Shown here: piece by piece, positions 10,061-19,622 of the stretch
How positions within the stretch are numbered: the stretch's first letter is position 1
Layout: every line of letters starts with the position of its first letter
Origin: UBA4416 sp031539425
GTDB taxonomy: Bacteria > Bacteroidota > Bacteroidia > B-17B0 > Aurantibacillaceae
Direction of reading: 5' to 3'
Assembly: GCA_031539425.1 (NCBI GenBank)
Contig: JAVKLI010000048.1
Span: 1 to 46,987 of the forward strand
DNA length: 46,987 nt
The notes under the pieces: generated by a model
The model's input: only the letters and a program-made list of their open reading frames with translations
What the model was told of the DNA's origin: nothing
Databases searched by the model: none
Program-made: the position numbers and the translations under genes

Positions 10061-10984
10061 TTATTTAACACTACTTTTTATTTTGTTTCGAGGATGATAA
10101 CTCAATAAATTTTCTCGTAAAAAACTTTGATCAAGATGGGTATAAATTTCTGTGGTGTTGATGCTTTCGTGCCCTAATAATTCTTGTACTACACGTAAAT
10201 CTGCGCCTCCTTCTACTAAATGTGTTGCAAATGAATGTCTAAATGTATGAGGACTTAATGTTTTGTTAATATTACATTTTATAGCTAAATCTTTTATGAT
10301 TAAAAACACCATTTGTCGAGACATAGGCTTGCCTCGGTTATTTAAAAAAACAGTGTCTTCATGTTGTTTTTTAATATTTAGTTGCGTTCGATGATTTGTT
10401 AAATAGTTTTGTAACAAACCTTTTGAATGGTTGCTAAGTGGAATCAATCGAGATTTATTTCCTTTACCTATTACGGTAATAAACTGTTCTTTAAAATTTA
10501 TAGCACTTAATTTTAAGGTAATTAATTCACTCACTCTTAATCCGCAGCTATACAATGTTTCAAGCAAGGCAATGTTTCTATCGCCTTGTGTAGCACTTCT
10601 ATCAATTGAATTTAGCATTAAATCAATCTCTTCAACAGATAAATAAGTTGGTAATTTTCTTTTAATACGAGGCATTTCAAGCATCAAAGCAGGGTTTAAA
10701 TTGCTATTATTTTCAATATCAATAAACTTATAAAAATGCTTAATGCTAGAAATAATACGAGACTGTGTGGTTTCTGAAAAATGAAATTGACTAAGGTATT
10801 TTAAAAAATTTTGAAGCAATTGATAAGTAACATGTAAAGGTTTTGTGGACTTATTTAAGTTTTCAAAATATTTTTTTAGCTTAATAATATCTTGCCGATA
10901 AGCTTCAATAGTATTTACAGAGAAGTTTTTTTCTACTTTTAAATATTGCACAAAATCGATAATGTAATTATTCCAGTTATTCAT
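10061..10984 (-). CDS. Tyrosine recombinase XerC/XerD family
   Basis: A site-specific tyrosine recombinase of 307 residues, the usual size of XerC/XerD, which resolve chromosome dimers at dif. The N-terminal SAM-like core-binding domain is followed by the catalytic domain, with arginine in CGLRVSEL, the HTFRHSFATH block supplying H and R, LLGHES, and the nucleophilic tyrosine in TTEIYTHL. I chose the ATG at 10984 (MNNWNNYI). The frame is open upstream to 11032, but that would overlap the divergent aroQ gene and adds residues untypical of the family. A housekeeping Xer protein is likelier than a phage integrase, because no mobile element surrounds it. XerC versus XerD cannot be decided here. 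Confidence 0.88.
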   Translation of the reverse strand: MNNWNNYIIDFVQYLKVEKNFSVNTIEAYRQDIIKLKKYFENLNKSTKPLHVTYQLLQNFLKYLSQFHFSETTQSRIISSIKHFYKFIDIENNSNLNPALMLEMPRIKRKLPTYLSVEEIDLMLNSIDRSATQGDRNIALLETLYSCGLRVSELITLKLSAINFKEQFITVIGKGNKSRLIPLSNHSKGLLQNYLTNHRTQLNIKKQHEDTVFLNNRGKPMSRQMVFLIIKDLAIKCNINKTLSPHTFRHSFATHLVEGGADLRVVQELLGHESINTTEIYTHLDQSFLRENLLSYHPRNKIKSSVK

Positions 10985-10992
10985 TTTTTGAT

Positions 10993-11000
10993 TAATTTTG
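10993..11000 (+). promoter_or_regulatory. Candidate -7 element abutting the aroQ start
   Basis: TAATTTTG fits TAnnTTTG and ends one base before the first ATG of aroQ (11002), inside the 17-base gap between divergent xer and aroQ. No TTTG is seen 19 bases upstream. If used, the transcript would be leaderless and would favour the second ATG (11005). Confidence 0.35.
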
Positions 11001-11001
11001 A

Positions 11002-11445
11002 ATGATGCAAAACGCCAAGTTAAAAATAGCAATTATAGATGGGCCAAATTTAAATTTTACAGGCATTAGAGAGCCTCATATTTATGGTAATAAAAATATG
11101 AAAGATTATTATTTAAACTTGCAAAGTAAAAATCAGGATATAGAATTAAGTTATTTTCAAAGCAATATAGAAGGAGAGCTTATTAATTATATTCAAAAAA
11201 CAATGCACCAAGTAAACAGTATCATTATTAACGCTGGAGCCTATACACACACCTCCATAGCCATTGCCGATGCGCTTACTATGGTACAAATTCCAGTTAT
11301 AGAAGTGCACATGTCTAATATATTTGCTCGAGAAAATTTTAGACACGTATCCTATATTGGTAGCAAATGCTTAGGCTGCATTAGCGGGTTTGGGCTAGAA
11401 AGTTATGGCTTAGCATTACAATATTTAACAGCAATAAAACAATAA
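11002..11445 (+). CDS. aroQ: 3-dehydroquinate dehydratase, type II
   Basis: Third step of the shikimate pathway: dehydration of 3-dehydroquinate to 3-dehydroshikimate. The 147-residue protein has all type II blocks: GPNLNFTGIREPHIYG near the N-terminus with the catalytic tyrosine, NAGAYTHTSIAIADAL in the middle, and EVHMSNIFARENFR with the catalytic histidine. The tail GFGLESYGLAL is typical. Type II enzymes are dodecamers of about 145-150 residues. Two adjacent ATG codons (11002 and 11005) are possible starts. The gene is divergent from the xer recombinase and is followed after 3 bases by an unrelated lipoprotein gene. Confidence 0.95.
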   Translation: MMQNAKLKIAIIDGPNLNFTGIREPHIYGNKNMKDYYLNLQSKNQDIELSYFQSNIEGELINYIQKTMHQVNSIIINAGAYTHTSIAIADALTMVQIPVIEVHMSNIFARENFRHVSYIGSKCLGCISGFGLESYGLALQYLTAIKQ

Positions 11446-11448
11446 AAT

Positions 11449-12048
11449 ATGAAACATGTAACTTTTGGATCCTTACTTTGTATAATAACCTTATCAAGCT
11501 GCTATTTAGATCGCAACGAAATTATAGTAACAACACGGTATTTTAATAATAAAACTACCTTTACAGTACCAGTTGTGCCATCGCAATACACTTTAACACA
11601 AGTTGGAAGCATAGGTTATACGGCTGAAATACCTAATGTCATTTTAAACGATTTTAAATTAACTCAGCATTTACAATCTATTGGAGTTGATACAGTAGAT
11701 TCTAAAAAAATGAACGAATCTATTATAGAATTTGCTTTTGATTCGTTAAGTTTAGACGTAGTAAATAAACAAATTGCTGGGGCTAATTTTTCATATTACA
11801 AAAATATTTCGTTTAATATGAACGCTCAAGCGTTTGCTAGTTACACTTTAACTTCAAATGTACCTAAGCCGCAAACCATTTGGTTTCAAAATGCCATTAG
11901 TCTTAAAGATGTATTTTTAAGTAAGGGCGATAAAAAATTAACTGTGTTATTATATACACATGATAACAGCTTACCTACCAACGAATATTCGGTATTATTA
12001 GCATTGCGAATAAAATTAGTAGTTAAAGTACCCATTAAAACAAATTAA
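11449..12048 (+). CDS. Predicted lipoprotein of unknown function
   Basis: I do not recognise the family. The 199-residue protein has a lipoprotein signal with the lipobox LSSC (cysteine about 18) right after a hydrophobic core, so it is probably anchored in a membrane, most likely the outer one. The mature part is predicted to be beta-rich, with no cysteines or motifs that suggest an enzyme. It lies 3 bases after aroQ and 2 bases before a DUF5723 outer-membrane protein gene; the lipoprotein and the barrel protein may form a pair. The role is unknown. Confidence 0.7.
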   Translation: MKHVTFGSLLCIITLSSCYLDRNEIIVTTRYFNNKTTFTVPVVPSQYTLTQVGSIGYTAEIPNVILNDFKLTQHLQSIGVDTVDSKKMNESIIEFAFDSLSLDVVNKQIAGANFSYYKNISFNMNAQAFASYTLTSNVPKPQTIWFQNAISLKDVFLSKGDKKLTVLLYTHDNSLPTNEYSVLLALRIKLVVKVPIKTN

Positions 12049-12050
12049 AA

Positions 12051-13511
12051 ATGAGTTATATTAAGAAACATAACATAAAAAAATTAACCCTAATTTGTTT
12101 TAGTTTATTAAGCTCTTGTATTTTAGCTCAATCCAACAATGGTATTACGTTAAGTAATTATAGCGGCGTAAATGCGTTAGATGTAAACCCTGCAAAAATT
12201 AGTACAGATAAAGCAAAATTATCTATTGGGTTATTTAAATCCTCAACAGATTTTAATAATAATATTTTGACTTTTGGAAGTTTTTTTGATAAAAATAATC
12301 AATTCACTATACCTACTAACCTTACAGATTCAGCCTTTGTAAAAGGCATAAGTAGAGAAGAGGGTAAAACCTATAATGTGAGTTTAGGTACATCAGTGGC
12401 TACTCCTATAGCAAATTTTATGTTTAAGCTAGGTCGTTTTTCGTTTGGATTAACTTCAAAAACAAGAGTATTGGGGTCTATGGAAGGATTAAATTTAAAT
12501 ACATTGATTTATAATCCCAATAAAGTTTTTAATGATTTTATTGCCAATGGTGTAAATATTTATGTCGATAACTCAACTGTAAATGTACTATCCGAATTAA
12601 ACACAAAAATTGATTTTCAAAAATTAGCTTTTAAAACAAACGTAATATCTCAAGTTGGGCTTACAGGTGCAATGAAATTAAATGTTGTAGGCAGGCATGA
12701 TTTGCACGTGGGTATAACATTAAATTATATTAAAGGTATTTATGCTGCCGGTTTAGTGTCTAATGATGCTTCATTAGATTTTAATTTTAAATATCCTAGC
12801 GTATCATTAAAAGGAAACGGTAGTATAGAGGCATTTTATTCAAATCCCAATGACGCATTAAACTATAGCAAAAACTTTGGATTAGGTGCCGATTTGGGCG
12901 CTGTATTTGTATATAAAGGAAAAGATTCAATACCTAAGTTTAACATAGGCGTATCGGTAATGGATTTAGGTTATGTTAATTATACAACAAAGGTAAAAGG
13001 TGTAGATTTCTCTAACACTGTCATATCTTTACATAAAGATTCATTATCAAAAATAACCAGCATTATAAAAGATATTGATAAACTACAACAATATTCTGGC
13101 ATTAAGTCTATTGATAGAATAGATGTTGTAACCTACGTGTTACCATCTGTAATTAATATATATGGCGATGTTAATTTATTATCTTTTATTTTTCCATTTA
13201 AAAAAGTTAAAAAATTGTATTTAGGCTTTGCCGCTATGGCTAACATAAATTTGTCAGAATTTATGTCTAGATATAGTACTCCTCAAAAAACAAACTTTGT
13301 ATTTTGTCCTAAAATAGAAACCAAGTATTTAGAGTTTAGTTTACCATTAAAATACATAACCTCAAATAATCAATATAAAATTGGCGGTTGTTTTAGAGTT
13401 TTTGGCTTTTTTGTAGGTTCTGATAACGCGTTAGGGTTAATGCGTTTTATATCGTCCAGCTTTGATAGCGATGGTTTTAACATATATACTGGCTATAGAA
13501 TTTCGTTTTAA
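12051..13511 (+). CDS. DUF5723-family outer-membrane beta-barrel protein
   Basis: A 486-residue protein with a signal peptide (about 1-26, ending in LAQ). The mature N-terminus has the NPAKI/asparagine-proline segment seen in PorV/FadL-like Bacteroidota barrels: SNYSGVNALDVNPAKIS. The rest is alternating amphipathic strands, with long loops and glycine-rich turns, ending in an aromatic residue (phenylalanine) as expected for a barrel. Family assignment to DUF5723 is from memory of this N-terminal pattern. It follows the lipoprotein gene by 2 bases and is probably co-transcribed with it. Function is unknown. Confidence 0.72.
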   Translation: MSYIKKHNIKKLTLICFSLLSSCILAQSNNGITLSNYSGVNALDVNPAKISTDKAKLSIGLFKSSTDFNNNILTFGSFFDKNNQFTIPTNLTDSAFVKGISREEGKTYNVSLGTSVATPIANFMFKLGRFSFGLTSKTRVLGSMEGLNLNTLIYNPNKVFNDFIANGVNIYVDNSTVNVLSELNTKIDFQKLAFKTNVISQVGLTGAMKLNVVGRHDLHVGITLNYIKGIYAAGLVSNDASLDFNFKYPSVSLKGNGSIEAFYSNPNDALNYSKNFGLGADLGAVFVYKGKDSIPKFNIGVSVMDLGYVNYTTKVKGVDFSNTVISLHKDSLSKITSIIKDIDKLQQYSGIKSIDRIDVVTYVLPSVINIYGDVNLLSFIFPFKKVKKLYLGFAAMANINLSEFMSRYSTPQKTNFVFCPKIETKYLEFSLPLKYITSNNQYKIGGCFRVFGFFVGSDNALGLMRFISSSFDSDGFNIYTGYRISF

Positions 13512-13620
13512 TTTAAAACTAACCAACAAACTCAACATAATATTGTTATTAACTACATTATTTTAATTCAAAACAGATATTGCATTTTTACTAAATTTAG
13601 CACTTGTTATTGAACAAAAA

Positions 13621-14583
13621 ATGAATGCAGATAAAAATCAAATTGAATTAAAAGACACTCGCTCGGGTTTTGGTGCTGGGCTTCAACAGTTAGGAAAAAC
13701 ACACCCCAACGTGGTAGTCTTATGTGCTGATTTAACAGGCTCTTTAAAGATGGATGCCTTTAAAGCAGAAAACCCCGATAGATTTATACAAGTTGGTATT
13801 GCCGAAGCTAATATGATGGGTATAGCTGCAGGGCTTACCATTGGAGGAAAAATACCATTTACAGGCACTTTTGCTAATTTTAGTACCGGTAGAGTGTATG
13901 ATCAAATAAGACAATCTATTGCTTACTCAGATAAAAACGTAAAAATTTGTGCTTCGCACGCAGGGCTTACCCTTGGCGAAGATGGCGCTACTCACCAAAT
14001 ATTAGAAGATATTGGGTTGATGAAAATGTTGCCAAATATGTGTGTAATAAATCCTTGCGATTATAACCAAACCAAAGCAGCTACCATAGCCATAGCTGAT
14101 TATAAAGGCCCTGTTTATTTACGTTTTGGACGCCCAACTGTACCAAACTTTACACCAGCCGATCAAAAATTTGAAATAGGTAAAGCTGTTATGTTACAAG
14201 AAGGCACAGATGTAACCATTGTAGCCACAGGTCATCTTACATGGAAGGCGCTAAAAGCGGCGGAACAACTCAAATCTAAAGGAATTTCAGCAGAAGTGAT
14301 AAACATACATACTATCAAACCATTAGATAGCGAAGCTATTTTAAACTCTGTAATTAAAACAAAACGCATTGTAACTGCCGAAGAACACCAAAAAAATGGC
14401 GGTTTAGGCGATAGTGTTGCTCAACTACTGTCGCAATGGCTACCAACCCCACAAGAATTTGTAGCTGTAAACGATAGCTTTGGAGAAAGCGGTACACCCG
14501 ACGAATTAATGATTAAATATAAATTAGATACGATAGATATTGTAAACGCAGCAGAAAAAGTATTAAAAAGAAAAACCAAATAA
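13621..14583 (+). CDS. Transketolase, C-terminal subunit
   Basis: 320 residues matching the pyrimidine-binding and C-terminal domains of transketolase, with no thiamine-diphosphate pyrophosphate-binding N-terminal domain. Split transketolases act as two polypeptides transferring two-carbon units in the pentose phosphate pathway. Visible blocks are VGIAEANMMGIAAGL (with the catalytic glutamate of the pyrimidine domain), GRVYDQIRQS, SHAGLTLGEDGATHQ and GPVYLRFGRP. The closing domain contains EEHQKNGGLGDSVAQLL. The N-terminal partner normally lies immediately upstream, but here a DUF5723 gene is found instead, so the partner must be elsewhere. DXS-like function is less likely given the length. 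Confidence 0.9.
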   Translation: MNADKNQIELKDTRSGFGAGLQQLGKTHPNVVVLCADLTGSLKMDAFKAENPDRFIQVGIAEANMMGIAAGLTIGGKIPFTGTFANFSTGRVYDQIRQSIAYSDKNVKICASHAGLTLGEDGATHQILEDIGLMKMLPNMCVINPCDYNQTKAATIAIADYKGPVYLRFGRPTVPNFTPADQKFEIGKAVMLQEGTDVTIVATGHLTWKALKAAEQLKSKGISAEVINIHTIKPLDSEAILNSVIKTKRIVTAEEHQKNGGLGDSVAQLLSQWLPTPQEFVAVNDSFGESGTPDELMIKYKLDTIDIVNAAEKVLKRKTK

Positions 14584-14598
14584 ATTAAAAATTAAACT

Positions 14599-16863
14599 AT
14601 GGCATTTGATTTAGAAATGATAAAAAAGGTATACCAAGCGATGCCTGATAAAATTGCAAAAGCAAAACAAACTTTAAATAAACCATTAACCTTAGCTGAA
14701 AAAATATTGTATTCGCATTTAGATGGCGCCTTTAAAATGGAAGATTTTAAAAGAGGCGCAGCTTATGTAGATTTTAACCCTGATAGAGTAGCCATGCAAG
14801 ATGCTACTGCCCAAATGGCCTTGTTACAATTTATGCAAGCCGGCAGACCAAAAGTGGCTGTACCTTCAACAGTGCATTGCGATCATTTAATTACTGCCAA
14901 ATTAGGCGCTAAGACAGATTTGCAAAAAGCAAACGAAGAAAGCAAAGAAGTATATGATTTTTTAAGTTCGGTATCAAACAAATATAACATTGGTTTTTGG
15001 AAACCAGGAGCAGGAATTATTCATCAAGTAGTACTAGAAAACTACGCCTTTCCTGGAGGTATGATGATAGGTACAGATTCGCACACTGTTAATGCAGGAG
15101 GTTTAGGAATGATTGCCATTGGCGTTGGTGGAGCTGATGCTTGCGATGTTATGGCTGGCTTACCTTGGGAACTTAAAATGCCAAAATTAATTGGCGTTAA
15201 ACTAACTGGTAAACTAACTGGTTGGGCTAGTTCAAAAGATGTTATTTTAAAAGTAGCGGGCTTACTTACCGTTAAAGGTGGTACCGATAAAATTATAGAA
15301 TACTTTGGTGAAGGCGCTCAAAACCTAAGCTGCACAGGCAAAGGCACCATATGCAATATGGGTGCTGAAGTAGGGGCAACCACTTCTACCTTTGGTTATG
15401 ACGATAGCATGAAGCGTTACTTACAAGCAACAGGTAGAAGCGAAGTAGCAGCAATGGCTGATGCAATAAAAGAACATTTAACAGGCGATAAAGAAGTTTA
15501 TGAAAATCCACATAAATACTTTGACGAAGTGATAGAAATAGATTTAAATACCCTAGAACCCTATGTAAATGGACCATTTTCGCCAGATTTAGCAACACCT
15601 ATATCAAAGTTAAAAGCAGAAGCTGAAAAAAATAACTGGCCTCTTAAAGTAGAAGCTGGACTTATAGGCTCATGCACCAACTCATCTTACGAAGACATAT
15701 CTCGTGCGGCATCTATAGCGCAAAATGCTATTGACCAAAATTTACAAGCTAAAGCATCGTTTTTAATTAACCCAGGCTCCGAACAAATACGCTACACAAT
15801 AGAAAGAGATGGCTTGCTCAAAACCTTTGATACAGTAGGCGCAACCGTATTTACCAATGCCTGCGGTCCATGCATTGGAATGTGGGATAGAATGGGTGCA
15901 GAAAAGCAAGAAAAAAACACCATCATCCACTCATTTAACAGAAACTTTGCAAAACGAGCCGATGGTAACCCAAATACTTACGCTTTTGTAGCATCTCCCG
16001 AAATAGTAACTGCCATGGCTATAGCAGGTAATCTAAGTTTTAACCCACTTACAGATACATTAACTAATGCAAAAGGCGAAGCTGTAAAATTAGAAGCACC
16101 AAAAGGACATGAATTACCACCAAAAGGATTTGCTGTAGAAGATGCTGGATATCAAGAGCCAGCAAAAGATGGAAGCCAAGTGCAAGTAAAAGTATCACCA
16201 ACTTCGGATAGGCTACAACTATTAGACCCTTTTACTGCGTGGGATGGTAAAGACCTTAACAACATAAAATTATTAATTAAAGCCAAAGGAAAATGCACCA
16301 CCGATCATATCTCTATGGCTGGCCCATGGCTTAAGTACAGAGGGCATTTAGATAATATTTCTAACAACATGCTTATAGGCGCAGTTAATTATTTTAACGA
16401 AAAAACAAATAGCGTAAAAGATGTTAAGGGTAATTACAAGCCAGTACCAGAAGTACAAAGAACTTATAAAGCAGCAAATATTGGAACAATTGTAGTAGGA
16501 GATGAAAACTATGGCGAAGGTTCATCAAGAGAGCATGCAGCTATGGAACCAAGACATTTAGGCGTTAAGACGGTATTGGTAAAATCATTTGCACGTATAC
16601 ACGAAACCAACCTTAAAAAACAAGGCATGTTAGCCCTTACCTTTAGTGATGCAAAAGACTACGAAAAAATTCAAGAAAACGATATAATAGACGTTATAGG
16701 CTTAACTACATTTACCCCAACAAAACCATTAACCGTTAAACTAACACATGCTGATGGCTCATCAGAACAAATTACGGTAAACCATAGTTATAATACCCAA
16801 CAAATAGAATGGTTTAAAGCCGGTGGAGCCCTTAATATTATTAGAAAAAACTTGAGCAAGTAA
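14599..16863 (+). CDS. acn: Aconitate hydratase
   Basis: Aconitase isomerises citrate to isocitrate in the citric acid cycle. At 754 residues it matches the mitochondrial-type enzyme. The three [4Fe-4S] ligands are C359 (in GSCTNSSYED), C422 and C425 (in NACGPCIGMW), spaced exactly as in mitochondrial aconitase. The C-terminal swivel domain carries GEGSSREHAA with the catalytic serine. It starts 15 bases after the transketolase gene and ends 16 bases before nuoA, so it may be transcribed with both. Assignment is secure. Confidence 0.96.
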   Translation: MAFDLEMIKKVYQAMPDKIAKAKQTLNKPLTLAEKILYSHLDGAFKMEDFKRGAAYVDFNPDRVAMQDATAQMALLQFMQAGRPKVAVPSTVHCDHLITAKLGAKTDLQKANEESKEVYDFLSSVSNKYNIGFWKPGAGIIHQVVLENYAFPGGMMIGTDSHTVNAGGLGMIAIGVGGADACDVMAGLPWELKMPKLIGVKLTGKLTGWASSKDVILKVAGLLTVKGGTDKIIEYFGEGAQNLSCTGKGTICNMGAEVGATTSTFGYDDSMKRYLQATGRSEVAAMADAIKEHLTGDKEVYENPHKYFDEVIEIDLNTLEPYVNGPFSPDLATPISKLKAEAEKNNWPLKVEAGLIGSCTNSSYEDISRAASIAQNAIDQNLQAKASFLINPGSEQIRYTIERDGLLKTFDTVGATVFTNACGPCIGMWDRMGAEKQEKNTIIHSFNRNFAKRADGNPNTYAFVASPEIVTAMAIAGNLSFNPLTDTLTNAKGEAVKLEAPKGHELPPKGFAVEDAGYQEPAKDGSQVQVKVSPTSDRLQLLDPFTAWDGKDLNNIKLLIKAKGKCTTDHISMAGPWLKYRGHLDNISNNMLIGAVNYFNEKTNSVKDVKGNYKPVPEVQRTYKAANIGTIVVGDENYGEGSSREHAAMEPRHLGVKTVLVKSFARIHETNLKKQGMLALTFSDAKDYEKIQENDIIDVIGLTTFTPTKPLTVKLTHADGSSEQITVNHSYNTQQIEWFKAGGALNIIRKNLSK

Positions 16864-16879
16864 CACCTAAATAAAAACT

Positions 16880-17257
16880 ATGAACACCACATCATCAACA
16901 CCAATAGATTATTTACCAATAGCGATTATGTTTCTTATAGCCCTTAGTTTTGTGGGAGTAACGCTATTTTTTTCTAATTTATTAGGCCCAAAGCGTAAAA
17001 CAAAAATTAAACTTGATATTTTTGAATGCGGTATCAAATCTGAAGGCAACGCCAGAATGCCATTTTCAATTAAGTATTTTTTAGTAGCTGTTATTTTTGT
17101 ATTATTTGATATAGAGGTAGTGTTTATGTACCCATGGGTAGTTAACTTTAAAGAATTAGGTTTAAAGGGAGTTATAGAGGTATTTTTATTTATTGTCCTT
17201 TTATTAATTGGCTTTTATTATATGCTTTCTAAAAAAGCATTGGTTTGGGAAGAATAG
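16880..17257 (+). CDS. nuoA: NADH-quinone oxidoreductase subunit A
   Basis: A small membrane subunit of respiratory complex I, 125 residues with three hydrophobic segments (about 10-32, 65-88, 95-115). The family signatures are KIKLDIFECGIKSEG in the first loop and the acidic transmembrane block FVLFDIEVVFMYPW. It is first in a nuoA-B-C-D-E series with gaps of about 10-40 bases and one overlap. Clear assignment. Confidence 0.95.
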   Translation: MNTTSSTPIDYLPIAIMFLIALSFVGVTLFFSNLLGPKRKTKIKLDIFECGIKSEGNARMPFSIKYFLVAVIFVLFDIEVVFMYPWVVNFKELGLKGVIEVFLFIVLLLIGFYYMLSKKALVWEE

Positions 17258-17279
17258 ATTTTTTTTAATTTAAAAACAT

Positions 17280-17849
17280 ATGAATAATCAAACATCAACA
17301 CAAATCCGAACAAAGATAGACATAGCTTCAAAACCTGAAGGACTTGAAGGACAGGGTTTTTTTGCCACTACTTTAGAAAGTGTAGTTGGTTTGGCAAGAA
17401 AGAATTCATTGTGGCCATTACCCTTTGCTACATCATGCTGCGGTATTGAATTTATGGCCACCATGGCTGCAACTTATGATATGGCACGCTTTGGAGCAGA
17501 GCGCTTAAGCTTCTCACCACGCCAGGCAGATTTATTAATGGTAATGGGTACTATATCAAAAAAAATGGGTCCGGTATTAAGGCAAGTTTATGAACAAATG
17601 GCAGAACCAAAGTGGGTATTATCTGTGGGTGCTTGCGCTTGTAGTGGAGGTATATTTGATACCTACTCTGTTTTACAAGGTATTGATAAAATTATTCCTG
17701 TGGATGTATACGTGCCAGGCTGCCCCCCACGCCCCGAGCAAATTATAGAAGGTGTTATGAAAATTCAAGAACTAGCCAGCCATGAATCATTTAAACGCCG
17801 CACCTCAACCGAGTATAAAAGCCAACTCACTAAATACGGAATGGAATAA
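17280..17849 (+). CDS. nuoB: NADH-quinone oxidoreductase subunit B
   Basis: The peripheral-arm subunit that carries cluster N2, next to the quinone site. Of its 189 residues the cluster ligands are visible: the tandem cysteines C53-C54 (TSCCGIEFMA), C119 (VGACAC) and C148 (VPGCPPRPE). The length is slightly above the E. coli domain because of a short N-terminal extension. It lies between nuoA and nuoC. Confidence 0.96.
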   Translation: MNNQTSTQIRTKIDIASKPEGLEGQGFFATTLESVVGLARKNSLWPLPFATSCCGIEFMATMAATYDMARFGAERLSFSPRQADLLMVMGTISKKMGPVLRQVYEQMAEPKWVLSVGACACSGGIFDTYSVLQGIDKIIPVDVYVPGCPPRPEQIIEGVMKIQELASHESFKRRTSTEYKSQLTKYGME

Positions 17850-17863
17850 TTATATAAACAAGT

Positions 17864-18364
17864 ATGACTGTAGATTTATTACAAATTGTAAAAGAACAAT
17901 TAGACGAAAAATTTAGCAATGCTACTACATCATCAGAAATGATGTACAATTTTCCTGTATTTACTGTAGATTCTAATAAAATTGTGCCTATTTTATCTTT
18001 TTTTAAAACTGATAAAATATTAAACTTTAGTTTTTTAACAGATTTAACCGGTTATCAAACGCCAAATCAACAAGAATTGGTAGTAGTATATCACTTACAC
18101 AACTTGCTAAATAATTATAGAATACGAATAAAAGCCGTATTACCAATTAGTGCGCCAAATATTCAATCAATAACTACACTATGGCCTGCCGCTAATTGGA
18201 TGGAACGAGAAACATTTGATTTTTTTGGAATTATTTTTGATGGACATCCCAACCTTAAAAGAATATTAAATGTAGATGAAATGACTATATTCCCACTTCG
18301 AAAAGAATTTCCATTAGAAGACCAAGAGCGCACCGATAAAGATAACGCTATGTTTGGAAGATAA
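17864..18364 (+). CDS. nuoC: NADH-quinone oxidoreductase subunit C
   Basis: The 30-kDa-type subunit of the complex I connecting module, 166 residues, encoded separately from nuoD (in E. coli they are fused). Diagnostic features are the NWMERETFDFFGIIFDGHPNL-like segment (residues about 108-128) and the C-terminal LRKEFPLE block. Its 3' end overlaps the first possible nuoD start by 11 bases. Confidence 0.94.
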   Translation: MTVDLLQIVKEQLDEKFSNATTSSEMMYNFPVFTVDSNKIVPILSFFKTDKILNFSFLTDLTGYQTPNQQELVVVYHLHNLLNNYRIRIKAVLPISAPNIQSITTLWPAANWMERETFDFFGIIFDGHPNLKRILNVDEMTIFPLRKEFPLEDQERTDKDNAMFGR

Positions 18365-19586
18365 AAATAATACATACCTTGATACAATGAATAATTTTAA
18401 CGCCACAATCAATCAAGAAGTAAAGGAATATACCACTTTAAACTTAGGGCCTACACACCCTGCTACACACGGTATTTTTCAAAACGTGTTAAAAATGGAT
18501 GGTGAAGTAATTCACGATGCCACCTCTACTATTGGCTACATACACAGAGCATTTGAAAAACTAGCCGAACGCCGTCCATATAATCAAATTACGCCCATTA
18601 CAGATAGGCTTAATTATTGCTCATCACCTATTAATAATTTTGGGTGGCAAATGACCGTAGAAAAATTGATAAAAGCTGAGATACCTAAACGGGCACAATA
18701 TCACCGAGTTATTATAATGGAATTAGCCCGAATTGCCGATCATTTAATTTGTAACTCCGTTATTGGTGTTGATACTGGTGCTATGACTGGCTTTTTTTAC
18801 GTGTTTCAGTTTAGAGAACGTATTTATGAAATTTACGAAGAAATATGCGGTGCTCGCTTAACCACTAACATAGGTCGTATTGGTGGTTTTGATAAAGAAT
18901 GGAATAAAACTACTTGGGATAAAATTCATAATTTTTTACTTGATTTTCCTAAAGCCTTAGATGAATTTTCAAGATTACTAGAACGTAATAAAATATTTAT
19001 GGATAGAACCATTAATTGCGGTTCTATATCTTCAGAAAAGGCATTATCGTATAGCTTTACAGGCCCTAATTTACGAGCGACAGGGATAGATTATGATGTG
19101 CGTATTATGAACCCATATAGTTCTTACGAAGATTTTGATTTTCAAATACCAGTAGGTAAAAGTGGAGATACTTATGATAGATTTATGGTGCGTCAAGTAG
19201 AAATGCGCCAATCTATTAGTATTATCAAACAAGCCATAAAAAAAATGCCAAAAGGCGATATGCATGCCAATATTCCAGATTTTTATTTACCGCCAAAAGA
19301 ATTGGTATACAACAATATGGCAGCCCTTATTTACCATTTTAAAATAATTATGGGAGAAACCAATGTGCCATCAGGCGAAGTATACCACTGTGTAGAAGGC
19401 GGTAATGGAGAATTAGGCTTTTATTTAATGAGTGATGGCGGCAGAACTCCATTTAGACTACATTTTAGAAGACCCTGCTTTATTTACTACCAAGCTTATG
19501 CAGAAATGATAAAAGGAACCATGTTAAGCGATGCAATATTAACCATGAGTAGCATGAACGTGATAGCAGGAGAACTTGATGCTTAA
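18354..19586 (+). CDS. nuoD: NADH-quinone oxidoreductase subunit D
   Basis: The 49-kDa subunit, derived from hydrogenase large subunits and lining the quinone pocket. It has 410 residues, with the family opening LGPTHPATHG, GYIHRAFEKLAE, and the C-terminal GELGFYLMSDGG and RLHFRRPCF blocks. Two starts are possible. The first ATG (18354) overlaps nuoC by 11 bases; a second at 18387 (MNNFNATINQ) would avoid the overlap and remove 11 poorly conserved residues. I kept the longer form. Clear assignment. Confidence 0.95.
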   Translation: MEDKNNTYLDTMNNFNATINQEVKEYTTLNLGPTHPATHGIFQNVLKMDGEVIHDATSTIGYIHRAFEKLAERRPYNQITPITDRLNYCSSPINNFGWQMTVEKLIKAEIPKRAQYHRVIIMELARIADHLICNSVIGVDTGAMTGFFYVFQFRERIYEIYEEICGARLTTNIGRIGGFDKEWNKTTWDKIHNFLLDFPKALDEFSRLLERNKIFMDRTINCGSISSEKALSYSFTGPNLRATGIDYDVRIMNPYSSYEDFDFQIPVGKSGDTYDRFMVRQVEMRQSISIIKQAIKKMPKGDMHANIPDFYLPPKELVYNNMAALIYHFKIIMGETNVPSGEVYHCVEGGNGELGFYLMSDGGRTPFRLHFRRPCFIYYQAYAEMIKGTMLSDAILTMSSMNVIAGELDA

Positions 19587-19622
19587 TTATATAAAAACGA
19601 TAATAGAAAATACATAAAACCA

